From positions 2,108,001 through 2,172,000 of the forward strand of contig NC_002678.2 of assembly GCF_000009625.1 (NCBI RefSeq): a DNA stretch of 64,000 nucleotides, in the 5' to 3' direction. How positions within the stretch are numbered: position 1 is the stretch's first letter; each line of letters starts with the position of its first letter. Source of the DNA: Mesorhizobium japonicum MAFF 303099. Lineage in GTDB: Bacteria; Pseudomonadota; Alphaproteobacteria; Rhizobiales; Rhizobiaceae. The notes below the pieces were generated by a model. That model ran no database searches. It saw nothing but the letters and a program-made list of their open reading frames with translations, and had not been told where the DNA came from. A program made the translations under genes and the position numbers. Positions 18,259-27,560 of the stretch are shown piece after piece.

Positions 18259-19128
18259 TCAGCTGTTGTGCGTGCCGACGATCTGGTCGCCTTCCAGCTT
18301 GGTGAACGGCACGAACGGCACCACCTTGCCATTGTAGATGTCCGAGCGGACGATGTTGAACGTGCCGTCCGCGAGCTGCTGCTTGGTCACCTTGAGCACG
18401 TGCTGCGCGCCCGGCGGGCCGACCGGAATGACCATCACGCCATTGGGCTTCAACTGCTGCAGCAGCGACGGCGGAATGTGGTCGATGCCGCAGGTGACGA
18501 TGATCTTGTCGAACGGGCCGACGCTTTCCCAGCCATAATAGCCGTCGGCATTGCGGCTGGTGACCGAACCGAATTCGCTGTAGCCGCGCTCGACCAGCCC
18601 GTCATAGGTGCGCCGCGTGCGCTGCGCCAGCGGATTGATGATCTCGATCGTGTGCACCTTGTCGGTGAGGTTGGCGAGATAGGCCGACTGGTAACCCGAA
18701 CCGGTGCCGATCTCGAGTACGGCCTCGCCGAATTGCACGTCGATCGCCGTCGTCATCCGCCCGACCAGGTGCGGACCCGAAATCGTCACGCCATAGCCGA
18801 TGTCGAGGAAGGCATGGTCGTAGGCGCGCCCCAGATTCTGCGGCAGCACGAATTCCTCACGCGGAGTCAAAAGGAAGGCGCGCTTGTTGCGGTCGTCCAG
18901 CACGTCCTTGTTGTAGACCATGATCTGGAAGCGATCGAATCGCTGCGCCAAAAACTTCGGATCCTCGCCGCGATTGGCCACCATCCAGTCGATGAACGAT
19001 TTTTTGTCGTTGAACGGCACTTCGGCGTTGCGGTCGTAGGGCACCGGCACGTTGGCCCTGACCATGGCTGGAAGAATGGAGAACGCCGCCGCACCCGCCG
19101 ACAGCGTCAAGAAATCCCGACGCCTCAT
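18259..19128 (-). CDS. Tat-exported protein-L-isoaspartate O-methyltransferase family protein
   Basis: 289 residues from the ATG at 19128. It begins with a twin-arginine signal (RRRDFLTLSAGAAAF, cleavage near MVRA). The body is a full PCMT-type domain: GVTISGPHLVGRM corresponds to the family S-x-P-x-x-x-A-x-M segment, motif I is VLEIGTGSGYQSAYLA, then IIVTCGIDHIPPSLLQQLKPNG and VMVIPVG. Cytoplasmic PCMTs repair isoaspartyl residues with S-adenosylmethionine. An exported copy is unusual because SAM is not expected in the periplasm. First gene of the operon down to 14257. Confidence 0.85.
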   Translation of the reverse strand: MRRRDFLTLSAGAAAFSILPAMVRANVPVPYDRNAEVPFNDKKSFIDWMVANRGEDPKFLAQRFDRFQIMVYNKDVLDDRNKRAFLLTPREEFVLPQNLGRAYDHAFLDIGYGVTISGPHLVGRMTTAIDVQFGEAVLEIGTGSGYQSAYLANLTDKVHTIEIINPLAQRTRRTYDGLVERGYSEFGSVTSRNADGYYGWESVGPFDKIIVTCGIDHIPPSLLQQLKPNGVMVIPVGPPGAQHVLKVTKQQLADGTFNIVRSDIYNGKVVPFVPFTKLEGDQIVGTHNS

Positions 19129-19491
19129 GGAAAAAGCCTCCAAAAGTGGCCTTTGCCACCCCAAAACCAAGCACTTCAACCCGATTGCACCGCCTCCCAA
19201 AACGAGTCAATGGGCGTCGAGGGGCGACCGTGCGGGCCGAAAAAATGTGGCAGGCGGGCAACAGTTTTGCCGATGCCATCGGCTTTTGCAGCCCCGCGGA
19301 ACGGCGCGCGGCATTGCCGCAGGGCTCGCTGGAACGGCGCTGTCTTATATTAGCAATGGCTGTTTTGCTTGACTCGGTCGCCAAAAACAGGCAGCAAACC
19401 TGCATCGGAAGGGCTGAAATACCGCGTGCATGATCGTGGACGAGCCTTTTTTGGCACAAAGTCCACGTCTCTCGGTTGGTTTTGAGAGGGA

Positions 19492-19503
19492 TTGGTTAAC
19501 CAA
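19492..19503. promoter_or_regulatory. 12-bp perfect palindrome in the divergent intergenic region
   Basis: TTGGTTAACCAA is a perfect palindrome inside the 518-base gap between the divergent isoaspartate methyltransferase and DUF2778 genes. Another TTGGTT occurs about 18 bp upstream. It could be an operator for either gene. The rest of the gap shows no gene. Confidence 0.4.
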
Positions 19504-19646
19504 CTTTGTCCATATTTTGAAGCAATCGGCAATCAACGACAGGCGCGGCAAACGCGTCGGGGACCACCCTGGGATCACTCGCAGAATGGTCGTCGCGGCT
19601 GACAAGGCCACGTACGGGGAAAACCGATTGGAGCGAGATTGGTTGC

Positions 19647-21278
19647 ATGGCGTTGTCGAGTAAACACAAAATAATCCGGGACCAGCGCGAGGGCGGCGAG
19701 TTCGTCGATGCGCAGCGCACCCCTTCCTTCAACCCGAAACGGATCGTCCGCTGGGTCGCGGTGCCCGGTGCCAGCGCCGCTGTCGGCCTCTGGCTGATCG
19801 GCACCATGGCTGGCCTCAGCTCCGTCGGCGCCTCGCTGTCGGCGACATCGAGCGGCCTGCCGCAGACGCTGGCCATGCCGGGCTCGCTGGCAATGGCCGA
19901 TCCGCTGAAACAGCACTTCCTCAGATCTTCGGCGCCGTTCGTGCTGGCCAATGCCCATGGCGGCACTCAGGCCCTGCATGACCATGCCGTGCAATGCGGC
20001 GCCACTTGCTTCAAGCTGGCCAGAGTGAGCCCACTGGGTGAGAAATCCGCACGCCTGGCGGCCCATGCAAGGCCGGAACAGCCAATCTTGAAGTCGAAGG
20101 CACAGGAGCGCTTCGAACGCATGGAGGCGTCGCTGTCGCCGACCAAGCTCGCCGCCGCCTTTGCCGGCGCCGGCAAGCCCGACGCCACGGCCGACGCCCG
20201 CCCGATGATTTCCCAGGCCGCGCCGCAGATTACCGAGGCGTCGCTGGTTCCGTCAGTCCAGGTGGTGGCCAGCCTGTCGAACGATTTGCCGGCTCCGGCG
20301 GCGGAACGCTTCGCCCGTGCCGATACCGGCGCCGTCGTCCAGACCGCGCCGCCGCCGGCGGGCCTTGCCCAGTCGCAGACGCCTGACAACACGCAGCTGG
20401 CACTGGCCCTCGTCCAGTCACTGCCGGTCGAGGACGAAGCATTCGCCTCGCCGCTGCCGATGACCGAATCCTCTGCCGACGTCGCGATTGCACCTGCCGA
20501 GACCCAGCCGCAACAGCCCGGCGACGCCGCCTCGCTGCCGGATGCGCTGACCGACGACGTGCCGCTGCCGACTGGCCGCCCGCAATACGACACGCCGCGG
20601 CAGCCAAAGGCCGTGGTGGAACAGGATGAGCCGGCGCCGCAGCCCAAGATTGCTCAGCCCAAGATCGCGCAGCAGAAACCGGCGCCGCAGGCAAAGCCGG
20701 TCCAGCAGGCCCAGCCCGCAAGACCGGCCCGGGCCGGCCGGTCTGGCGAGAGCGGCGATGTGCTGGCCTATGCCAAGCCGGACATGCCGTCGGGCGGCCT
20801 TGGCCAGGCGTTCAGGAACCTCTTCAATGGACCGGGCGGCGGAAGCGGCGCCGGCCGCGGCGTCGCCGTCTATGACATCAGCGCCAAGACCGTCTACATG
20901 CCGGATGGCCAGCGGCTCGAGGCGCATTCCGGCCTCGGCGCCATGGTCGATCAGCCGCGCTATGTCCATGTGAAGGATCGTGGCCCGACGCCGCCCAACA
21001 CCTATAATCTGTCGCTGCGTGAATCGCGCTTCCATGGCGTCGAGGCCCTGCGCCTGACCCCGGTCGGCGGTGGCAACAAATACAACCGCAACGGCCTGCT
21101 CGCCCACACCTACATGCTGCGCGGCGGCCGCGCCGAGTCCAATGGCTGCGTCGTTTTCAGGGACTATTCCCGCTTCCTCGCCGCCTTCAAGAAGGGCAAG
21201 GTCACGCGTCTCGTCGTCGTGCCGCGCCTGAGCGGATCGCCGACCCAAGTGGCGACGGACAACGCCCGCGGCGCCTGA
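19647..21278 (+). CDS. DUF2778 (Tlde1-type L,D-transpeptidase-like) membrane-anchored protein
   Basis: 543 residues. A short cytoplasmic N-terminus leads to one transmembrane helix (about 34-56), then a long Pro/Ala/Gln-rich linker (to about residue 390), and a C-terminal DUF2778 domain. The domain holds VYDISAKTVYMPDG, the catalytic His427 in EAHSGLG and Cys501 in SNGCVVFRDYSRFLAAF. DUF2778 includes the Tlde1 peptidoglycan amidase/exchange toxins of type VI secretion; rhizobia carry several anchored homologues presumed to modify their own peptidoglycan. No immunity or T6SS gene lies nearby, so housekeeping wall remodelling is the safer reading. Confidence 0.88.
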   Translation: MALSSKHKIIRDQREGGEFVDAQRTPSFNPKRIVRWVAVPGASAAVGLWLIGTMAGLSSVGASLSATSSGLPQTLAMPGSLAMADPLKQHFLRSSAPFVLANAHGGTQALHDHAVQCGATCFKLARVSPLGEKSARLAAHARPEQPILKSKAQERFERMEASLSPTKLAAAFAGAGKPDATADARPMISQAAPQITEASLVPSVQVVASLSNDLPAPAAERFARADTGAVVQTAPPPAGLAQSQTPDNTQLALALVQSLPVEDEAFASPLPMTESSADVAIAPAETQPQQPGDAASLPDALTDDVPLPTGRPQYDTPRQPKAVVEQDEPAPQPKIAQPKIAQQKPAPQAKPVQQAQPARPARAGRSGESGDVLAYAKPDMPSGGLGQAFRNLFNGPGGGSGAGRGVAVYDISAKTVYMPDGQRLEAHSGLGAMVDQPRYVHVKDRGPTPPNTYNLSLRESRFHGVEALRLTPVGGGNKYNRNGLLAHTYMLRGGRAESNGCVVFRDYSRFLAAFKKGKVTRLVVVPRLSGSPTQVATDNARGA

Positions 21279-21309
21279 CCGCCGGCAGATACCCCTCGGC
21301 AACTGCCTC

Positions 21310-21333
21310 CTCCTGACAGCCTTCTGTCAGGAG
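21310..21333 (+). terminator. 10-bp hairpin between DUF2778 gene and uvrB
   Basis: CTCCTGACAG and CTGTCAGGAG form a perfect 10-bp stem with a CCTT loop 32 bp after the DUF2778 stop. No T run follows, so it is either a weak terminator or an mRNA 3'-end stabilising stem. Confidence 0.5.
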
Positions 21334-21403
21334 CCGCGTCGGGGCATGCGCCTCGCCGCATCGCGCTCTTTCCATTTTCGCCAAGACCTCCCATATTCGG
21401 GGC

Positions 21404-24400
21404 ATGGCCAAATCCCCCGGTAAAAGAACGCCGCCGACGGCGAATGACGACCGCGCCGCGCCGAAGCGGCGCAGCCCGCTGACCGATTTCCTCGACGCCT
21501 CCGAACCGCTGCACAAAGGCGGCTTCGCCGAGATGCCGCAGCCCGAACTGTCGGGCACGCCGCTGATCGGTTCGATCGCCGACTGGGCCGAGCAGATCGA
21601 GCAGGAGGCCGAACGCGAAGGGCGCCAGACCGGCAAGGGCGACGGCGGCAAAGCGCCAAAACCATCCAAGAAGATCCCCGAGCGCTCATCCGCGCCCGGG
21701 CGCACCGCGCGCGGCACCTCAATGGGCGGCGCGGCCACCGCTCGGGAGCGCGCCGCGGTCGGCCTCAATCCGGTCGCCGGCCTCGACATCTCGCTGGAAG
21801 AGGCCGAGACGATGACGTCGAGCGGCGTCACCGCGACGGTCGCCGCGCTCTCGGCGCTGATCGAATCCGGCAATCCGCTGCACAAGGACGGCGTGCTGTG
21901 GACGCCGCACCGCCCCGCCCGGCCGGAAAAGTCGGAAGGCGGCATCGCCATCAAGATGGTGTCGGACTTCGAGCCAGCGGGTGACCAGCCGACCGCCATC
22001 AAGGACCTTGTCGAAGGCGTCGACAACAATGACCGCACCCAGGTGCTGCTCGGCGTCACCGGCTCCGGCAAAACTTTCACCATGGCCAAGGTGATCGAGG
22101 AAACGCAGCGCCCTGCCTTGATCCTGGCGCCAAACAAGACGCTGGCGGCGCAGCTTTATTCCGAGTTCAAGAAATTCTTCCCCGACAATGCGGTGGAGTA
22201 TTTCGTCTCCTATTACGACTACTACCAGCCGGAAGCCTATGTTCCGCGCACCGACACCTTCATCGAGAAGGAATCCTCGATCAACGAGCAGATCGACCGC
22301 ATGCGCCACTCGGCGACGCGCTCGTTGCTCGAGCGCGACGACGTCATTATCGTCGCCTCGGTGTCCTGCATCTACGGTATCGGTTCGGTCGAGACCTATA
22401 CGGCGATGACCTTCCAGATGCAGATCGGCGACCGGCTCGACCAGCGCGCTCTGCTCGCCGACCTCGTCGCCCAGCAATACAAGCGGCAGGACATCAATTT
22501 CGTGCGTGGCTCGTTTCGCGTGCGCGGCGACACGATCGAGATCTTCCCGGCCCACCTTGAAGACCGCGCCTGGCGCATCTCGATGTTCGGCGACGAGATC
22601 GAGCAGATCACCGAGTTCGACCCGCTGACCGGCCAAAAGACCGGCGAGCTGAAAAGCGTCAAGATCTACGCCAACTCGCACTATGTGACGCCGCGCCCGA
22701 CGCTCAACCAGGCGATCAAGTCGATCAAGGAAGAACTCAAGCAGCGTCTGGTCGAACTCGAGCGTGCCGGCCGCCTGCTGGAAGCACAGCGCCTGGAACA
22801 GCGCACCCGCTTCGACCTCGAAATGCTGGAAGCCACCGGCTCCTGCGCCGGCATCGAGAACTATTCGCGTTATCTCACCGGCCGCCAGCCGGGCGATCCG
22901 CCGCCGACCTTGTTCGAATATATTCCCGACAATGCGCTGGTGTTCATCGACGAAAGCCACGTCACCGTGCCGCAGATCGGCGGCATGTATCGCGGCGACT
23001 TCAGGCGCAAGGCGACGCTGGCCGAGTACGGCTTCCGGCTGCCTTCCTGCATGGACAACCGGCCGCTGCGCTTCGAGGAATGGGACGCTATGCGCCCGCT
23101 CTCCGTCGCCGTTTCGGCGACGCCGGGCGGCTGGGAAATGGAACAGTCCGGCGGCGTCTTCGCCGAGCAGGTCATCCGCCCGACCGGCTTGATCGACCCG
23201 CCGGTCGAGGTGCGCCCGGCCAAAAGCCAGGTCGACGATGTCGTCGGCGAGATCCGCGAAACAACAAAGGCCGGCTACCGCACGCTGGTCACCGTGCTGA
23301 CCAAGCGCATGGCCGAGGACCTGACCGAATATCTGCACGAGCAGGGCGTGCGCGTGCGCTACATGCACTCCGACATCGACACGCTGGAGCGCATCGAGAT
23401 CCTGCGCGATTTGCGCCTCGGCGCTTTCGACGTGCTGGTCGGCATCAACCTTTTGCGTGAAGGCCTCGACATTCCCGAATGCGGCTTCGTCGCCATTCTC
23501 GATGCCGACAAGGAAGGGTTCCTGCGCTCGGAAACCTCGCTCATCCAGACCATCGGCCGCGCCGCCCGTAACGTCGACGGCAAGGTCATCCTCTATGCCG
23601 ACCAGGTCACCGGCTCGATGGAGCGGGCGATGGCCGAGACCAACCGCCGCCGCGAAAAGCAGATGGAGTGGAACGCCGCCAACGGCATCACGCCGGAGTC
23701 GGTCAAATCGCGCATCTCCGACATTCTGGACTCGGTCTACGAGAAGGACCATGTCCGCGCCGACATCTCGCAGTTCACCGACAGCGCCGGCGCCATGATG
23801 GGCAACAACCTCAAGGCCCATCTCGACGCGATGGAAAAACAGATGCGCGACGCCGCCGCCAATCTCGACTTCGAGAAGGCCGCCCGCATCCGCGACGAGA
23901 TCAAGCGGCTGCGTGAGATGGAACTGTCGATCTCCGAAGACCCGCTGGCCAAATACGCCGACATGGAAAGCCCGGTCTCGGGCCGCGAAAAGGGCAAGCA
24001 CAACAAGGGCGTGGCCAAGCACCGTACGGCAGAGGAACAGGAGCGTTTTCGCAAGCTCGACGAGGCACGCGCCGCCGAAGAGGCCGCCAGGGCTGCCCGA
24101 CCCAACCTCTTCCGCAAGCCGGCGCTTGACGAGATGGGCGCCGACGGCGCCGTGCCGGCGAAGAAGCCGCTGTTCGCCAAACCCTCGATCGACGACATGG
24201 GGCCCGGCACCGACATGCCGACGCCTGCGGGTGCGGTGTCACGCTCGCTGTTCAAGAAACAGTCGGCGTCCGAAGCGCACGGTTCCGACTTCGGTATTCC
24301 AGGCGAGCCGGTCAGGCCGCTGTTCAAGAAGAACTCGCTGGACGAGATGACCGTGCGGCGCACCGAAAAGCCGGTCGAAGGAAAAGTGCCGGCGAAGCCC

Positions 24401-24568
24401 CAGCCGATCTCCCATCCTGTGGGGGCCGGCAGGACAGACGTGAAGGATCGTGACGATTCCGCCAAGCCAATCGTTCGCCAGCGCGCCGGCATCGGCTCCT
24501 ACGAGGACCCAGGCGACGCCCGCCGCGAAAAGCGCAGGCCGGGGAAAACGGGCAGGCCGGGGAAGTAG
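21404..24568 (+). CDS. uvrB: Excinuclease ABC subunit B with N- and C-terminal extensions
   Basis: 1054 residues against about 670 for E. coli UvrB. The helicase-like core spans about residues 185-845: [11 protein letters not shown], Walker [16 protein letters not shown] (about 214-228), the YYQPEAYVP beta-hairpin, [16 protein letters not shown] and the C-terminal UVR motif (about 802-845) that binds UvrC. The first 185 residues are a charged, probably disordered extension, and the last 210 hold four degenerate LF-K-x-S-x-DEM repeats. UvrB verifies DNA damage in nucleotide excision repair. No alphaproteobacterial LexA box (GTTC-N7-GTTC) is visible upstream. Confidence 0.97.
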   Translation: MAKSPGKRTPPTANDDRAAPKRRSPLTDFLDASEPLHKGGFAEMPQPELSGTPLIGSIADWAEQIEQEAEREGRQTGKGDGGKAPKPSKKIPERSSAPGRTARGTSMGGAATARERAAVGLNPVAGLDISLEEAETMTSSGVTATVAALSALIESGNPLHKDGVLWTPHRPARPEKSEGGIAIKMVSDFEPAGDQPTAIKDLVEGVDNNDRTQVLLGVTGSGKTFTMAKVIEETQRPALILAPNKTLAAQLYSEFKKFFPDNAVEYFVSYYDYYQPEAYVPRTDTFIEKESSINEQIDRMRHSATRSLLERDDVIIVASVSCIYGIGSVETYTAMTFQMQIGDRLDQRALLADLVAQQYKRQDINFVRGSFRVRGDTIEIFPAHLEDRAWRISMFGDEIEQITEFDPLTGQKTGELKSVKIYANSHYVTPRPTLNQAIKSIKEELKQRLVELERAGRLLEAQRLEQRTRFDLEMLEATGSCAGIENYSRYLTGRQPGDPPPTLFEYIPDNALVFIDESHVTVPQIGGMYRGDFRRKATLAEYGFRLPSCMDNRPLRFEEWDAMRPLSVAVSATPGGWEMEQSGGVFAEQVIRPTGLIDPPVEVRPAKSQVDDVVGEIRETTKAGYRTLVTVLTKRMAEDLTEYLHEQGVRVRYMHSDIDTLERIEILRDLRLGAFDVLVGINLLREGLDIPECGFVAILDADKEGFLRSETSLIQTIGRAARNVDGKVILYADQVTGSMERAMAETNRRREKQMEWNAANGITPESVKSRISDILDSVYEKDHVRADISQFTDSAGAMMGNNLKAHLDAMEKQMRDAAANLDFEKAARIRDEIKRLREMELSISEDPLAKYADMESPVSGREKGKHNKGVAKHRTAEEQERFRKLDEARAAEEAARAARPNLFRKPALDEMGADGAVPAKKPLFAKPSIDDMGPGTDMPTPAGAVSRSLFKKQSASEAHGSDFGIPGEPVRPLFKKNSLDEMTVRRTEKPVEGKVPAKPQPISHPVGAGRTDVKDRDDSAKPIVRQRAGIGSYEDPGDARREKRRPGKTGRPGK

Positions 24569-24748
24569 CGGCTTCTTCCTTCCCCCTTGCGGGAGCAGGG
24601 AAACGCTCTTCCTCGTCGCGGCTTAACATCTGCTTGTCAAAGTCGGAACAGCCTCTGGACTATGCGCTCGCGCTTGCCGCCAGACTGCGGAAACGGTACG
24701 CACGGCTGCAATCCTGCCTCTGCACGCAAAGCTCTGCACCGACTCCCC

Positions 24749-25654
24749 ATGAAACCCAGGGACATCGCCGCCTACGCCTTCCTGACCGTCACCTGGGGCC
24801 TGTCGTTCCTCGTCCTGCTCAAGGTCGTACACGCATTCGGCTGGATCGGCGCGGTCACCTTGCGCTCGCTGATCGCCGGCATCACGCTCTTCCTGTTGGC
24901 GGCGGCGACGCGGCGCCGGCTCGATTTCAGCGCCGGCTGGCGGCACTTCGCCGCGGTCGGCGCGACGACAGTCGCGGCGCAGCTGATCGGCCTGTCCTAC
25001 GCCACGCCGCGCATCGGCACGGCGATGGCGGCCATCCTCGTCGCCGCGATCCCGCTGTTCTCGATGATCCTTGGCCAGTTATGGGGGCTTGAGCGCATCA
25101 CCGTTCGCGGGCTGGCTGGCCTGCTGCTCGGCGCCGCGGGTATCGTGGTCCTGGTCGGCTTCCCCTCGGTGCCGATCACGCCGTCCTTCGTATTCGGCTG
25201 CGCCGCCTCGCTGTTCAGCTCCTTCTCCGCCGCCTTCGGCAGCAACTACACCAATCGCCATCTGCGTTCGGCCGGCTCGTTCGAACTCACCGGCGCCGCC
25301 TTCCTGTTCGGCGGGCTGATGACGCTGCCGCTGTTGCTTGTCGTGCCGGTGCCGGCCATGCCGCGTCCTGTCGATTTCCTCTATCTCGTCCTTCTCGCCT
25401 GCGTGATGAGCGCGCTGACCTATGTCGTCTATTTCCGGCTGGTGGCCAGCATTGGCGCAACCAGGACGATCAGTGTCGAATTCGCCGTGACCACGATCGC
25501 GGTGCTGGTTGGCACTGTCATGCTTGGCGAGTCGCTGGCCATCATCCAGGGTTTCGGCGCGGTGGCGATCATCGGCGGCTGCATACTGGTGCTGGATCCG
25601 TTCCCGCGCCGGGCGAAAGCGGCGGCCTTGCCATCCGCCCCGCCTTTGGTGTAA
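24749..25654 (+). CDS. DMT superfamily transporter (EamA type)
   Basis: 301 residues from the ATG at 24749 (longer upstream reading lacks homology). Ten hydrophobic helices in two EamA repeats: AYAFLTVTWGLSFLVLL begins the first and the second starts around SFVFGCAASLFSSFSAAFGSNYTNR. Such inner-membrane exporters move amino acids, nucleosides or drugs. It lies directly upstream of the leader ORF and ABC-F gene on the same strand, so read-through is possible. Confidence 0.88.
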   Translation: MKPRDIAAYAFLTVTWGLSFLVLLKVVHAFGWIGAVTLRSLIAGITLFLLAAATRRRLDFSAGWRHFAAVGATTVAAQLIGLSYATPRIGTAMAAILVAAIPLFSMILGQLWGLERITVRGLAGLLLGAAGIVVLVGFPSVPITPSFVFGCAASLFSSFSAAFGSNYTNRHLRSAGSFELTGAAFLFGGLMTLPLLLVVPVPAMPRPVDFLYLVLLACVMSALTYVVYFRLVASIGATRTISVEFAVTTIAVLVGTVMLGESLAIIQGFGAVAIIGGCILVLDPFPRRAKAAALPSAPPLV

Positions 25655-25693
25655 TCGCTTCGCACACTCGAACGTCTTGAAAGGAGGGCTCAC

Positions 25694-25765
25694 GTGTTCA
25701 CGTTTCATCGTCACCATCGTCAGCGTGGCCCGATCTCTGCCCTGCAAGCCAGCTTGCAGGGCTGA
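25694..25765 (+). CDS. Putative 23-residue leader peptide upstream of the ABC-F gene
   Basis: A GTG at 25694 follows a near-perfect ribosome-binding sequence, AAGGAGG, with 6-nt spacing. The ORF encodes 23 residues and is rich in basic residues early on (FHRHHRQRGP), including an R-Q-R that fits the R/K-x-R/K pattern of macrolide-stalled leaders. Its last codons and stop form a perfect hairpin (25739-25762), and a T run follows at about 25798. It ends 138 bp before the ABC-F start. The layout resembles ribosome-stalling attenuation of antibiotic-resistance ABC-F genes; translation and regulation are inference. Confidence 0.5.
   Translation: MFTFHRHHRQRGPISALQASLQG
25739..25762 (+). promoter_or_regulatory. 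Perfect 11-bp inverted repeat at the end of the leader ORF, candidate attenuator stem
   Basis: GCCCTGCAAGC is followed after two bases by its exact complement GCTTGCAGGGC, so an RNA stem of 10-11 bp would cover the last eight codons of the leader ORF. A second small stem (CGGG-TTTTT-CCCG, about 25777-25790) and a T run (about 25798) lie just downstream, as in attenuators. Confidence 0.5.
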
Positions 25766-25903
25766 CCAGGGACGGTCCGGGTTTTTCCCGCTTCGATTTT
25801 TTGGTCTGCCCTTCGTGGTGCCGCAACGCCTAGCCTGATGGCCGGCACGCGCACCGTTCAAAGTGCATCCGGAGCTGTCTCCGGCAAGACCAGAGAAATC
25901 CAA

Positions 25904-27429
25904 ATGGCCCTGATCAGCCTCAAATCCCTCGGTGTCACCATGAGTGCGCCGCTCTTCTCCAAGCTCGACCTCACCATCGGCAGTGGCGACCGCCTCGGCA
26001 TCGTCGCCGCCAACGGCCGCGGCAAGTCGACCTTGCTCAAATGCCTGACCGGCGAGATGGAGCCGACATCAGGCGACATCACCCGCACGCGCGGCCTGCG
26101 CGTCGGCCATGTCGAGCAGTCGGTTCCCCCTGCCCTTCTTAGCCGCAGCTTTCATCAGGTGGTGGCCGACGCCTTGCCGCCGGAGCAGGCCGAAAGCGAG
26201 ATGTGGCGCGTCGACGTCGTTCTCGACTCTCTCGACGTGCCCGAGGTAATGCGCGAGCGGGAAATGCAGGCGCTGAGCGGCGGCTGGCAAAGGCTGGCGC
26301 TGATCGCTCGCGTCTGGGTCACCGATCCCGATGTGCTGCTGCTCGACGAACCGACCAACCATCTCGATCTTGCCCACATCAGCCAGCTGGAAAGCTGGCT
26401 GAACGCGCTGCCGCGCGAAGTGCCCGTCGCCATCGCCAGCCATGACCGCGCCTTCCTCGACGCCACCACCAACCGGACCCTGTTCCTGCGCCCGGAACAA
26501 TCGCCAGTGTTTGCGCTGCCCTACTCCCGCGCCAGGCGGGCGCTCGACGAGGCCGACGCCTCGACAGCGCGCAAGTTCGAGCGCGACATGAAGGTCGCCC
26601 AGCAGCTGCGAAAGCAGGCCGCCAAGCTCAACAACATCGGCATCAATTCCGGCAGCGACCTTTTGACGGTGAAGACCAAGCAGCTCAAGGAACGGCCGAA
26701 AAACTGGAAGAGGCGGCGGTATCAGCACATCGCGAAAAATCGGCCGGAGCGATCCGGCTTGCCAATCGCGGCACCCACGCCAAGGTGCTGATCACCCTCG
26801 ACGATGTGGCCGTGGAAACGCCCGACGGCACGCTGCTGTTCAGGACCGGCAAGCGCCACATCTGCCAGGGCGACCGCATCGTACTGCTTGGCCGTAATGG
26901 TGTCGGCAAGTCGCGCTTCGTCAGCCTGATCCGCAACGCCATCGCCGAACCCGACACGGTCGCGAACGTGAGGGTGACGCCGTCGACGGTGCTCGGCTAC
27001 AGCGACCAGGCGCTGTCGGGCATCAGCGGCGACGACACGCCGCTGGCGATGGTGTCGCGCCGCTACGATGTCGGCGAGCAGCGCGCCCGCTCGCTGCTTG
27101 CCGGGGCCGGCGTGGTCATCGAGATGCAGGAGAAAAGGATCGGCGTGCTGTCCGGCGGCCAGAAGGCGCGGCTGATGATGCTGGCGCTCAGGCTCGCCAA
27201 CCCCAATTTCTATCTGCTCGACGAGCCGACCAACCATCTCGACATCGATGGCCAGGAAGCGCTGGAGGAGGAATTGCTGAAGCACCAGGCAAGCTGCGTG
27301 CTCGCCTCGCACGACCGCTCCTTCATCCGCGCCATCGGCAACCGCTTCTGGCTGATCGAGAAGCGGAAGCTGACCGAGGTCGAGGACCCGGAAGAGTTCT
27401 TCCGTACCGTGGCAGAAGGGTCGAATTGA
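25904..27429 (+). pseudogene. ABC-F family ATPase, split by a single-base frameshift
   Basis: The first part (25904 to about 26694) has Walker A GRGKST near residue 45, signature LSGGWQRLALIARVW and Walker B LLLDEPTNHLD. The second part (to 27429, one frame later) has Walker A GRNGVGKSRF, signature LSGGQKARLMML and YLLDEPTNHLD. Around 26693-26697 the sequence reads CGGCC where an added G (CGGGCC) would join both halves into one protein of about 508 residues, the normal ABC-F length. ABC-F proteins act on the ribosome, several protecting it from antibiotics. This is a real mutation, a sequencing error in a short G run, or rarely a programmed shift. Confidence 0.85.
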
Positions 27430-27431
27430 CA

Positions 27432-27503
27432 ATACAGACACGCGGGCCGGCGCTGCCAAATAGTGCTGGCCCGCAAGAAAGTATTAGCCCGCAATAATAC
27501 TTT
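27432..27503 (+). terminator. Two consecutive hairpins after the ABC-F gene
   Basis: GCGGGCCGGC (27432-27441) pairs with GCTGGCCCGC (27465-27474). Immediately after, AAAGTATTA (27478-27486) pairs perfectly with TAATACTTT (27495-27503), followed by a short T-rich stretch. The second stem is AT-rich, unlike the surroundings. Likely terminator; the second palindrome could also be an operator for the next gene. Confidence 0.55.
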
Positions 27504-27560
27504 TCTATCGCCCGAAAAAGGCGCATCCTGACGCTTCGCGAACGAGGGAGGAAAACGGTC

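Noticed and set aside
19430..19663. 77-codon ORF before the DUF2778 gene
   Set aside because: No ribosome-binding site or motif, and it overlaps the start of a confident gene; it more likely is promoter/leader sequence.
21719..24022. 767-codon ORF on the minus strand inside uvrB
   Set aside because: It is the mirror of a GC3-rich gene; composition is His/Asp/Gly/Arg-rich without domain motifs, while the plus strand is unmistakable UvrB.
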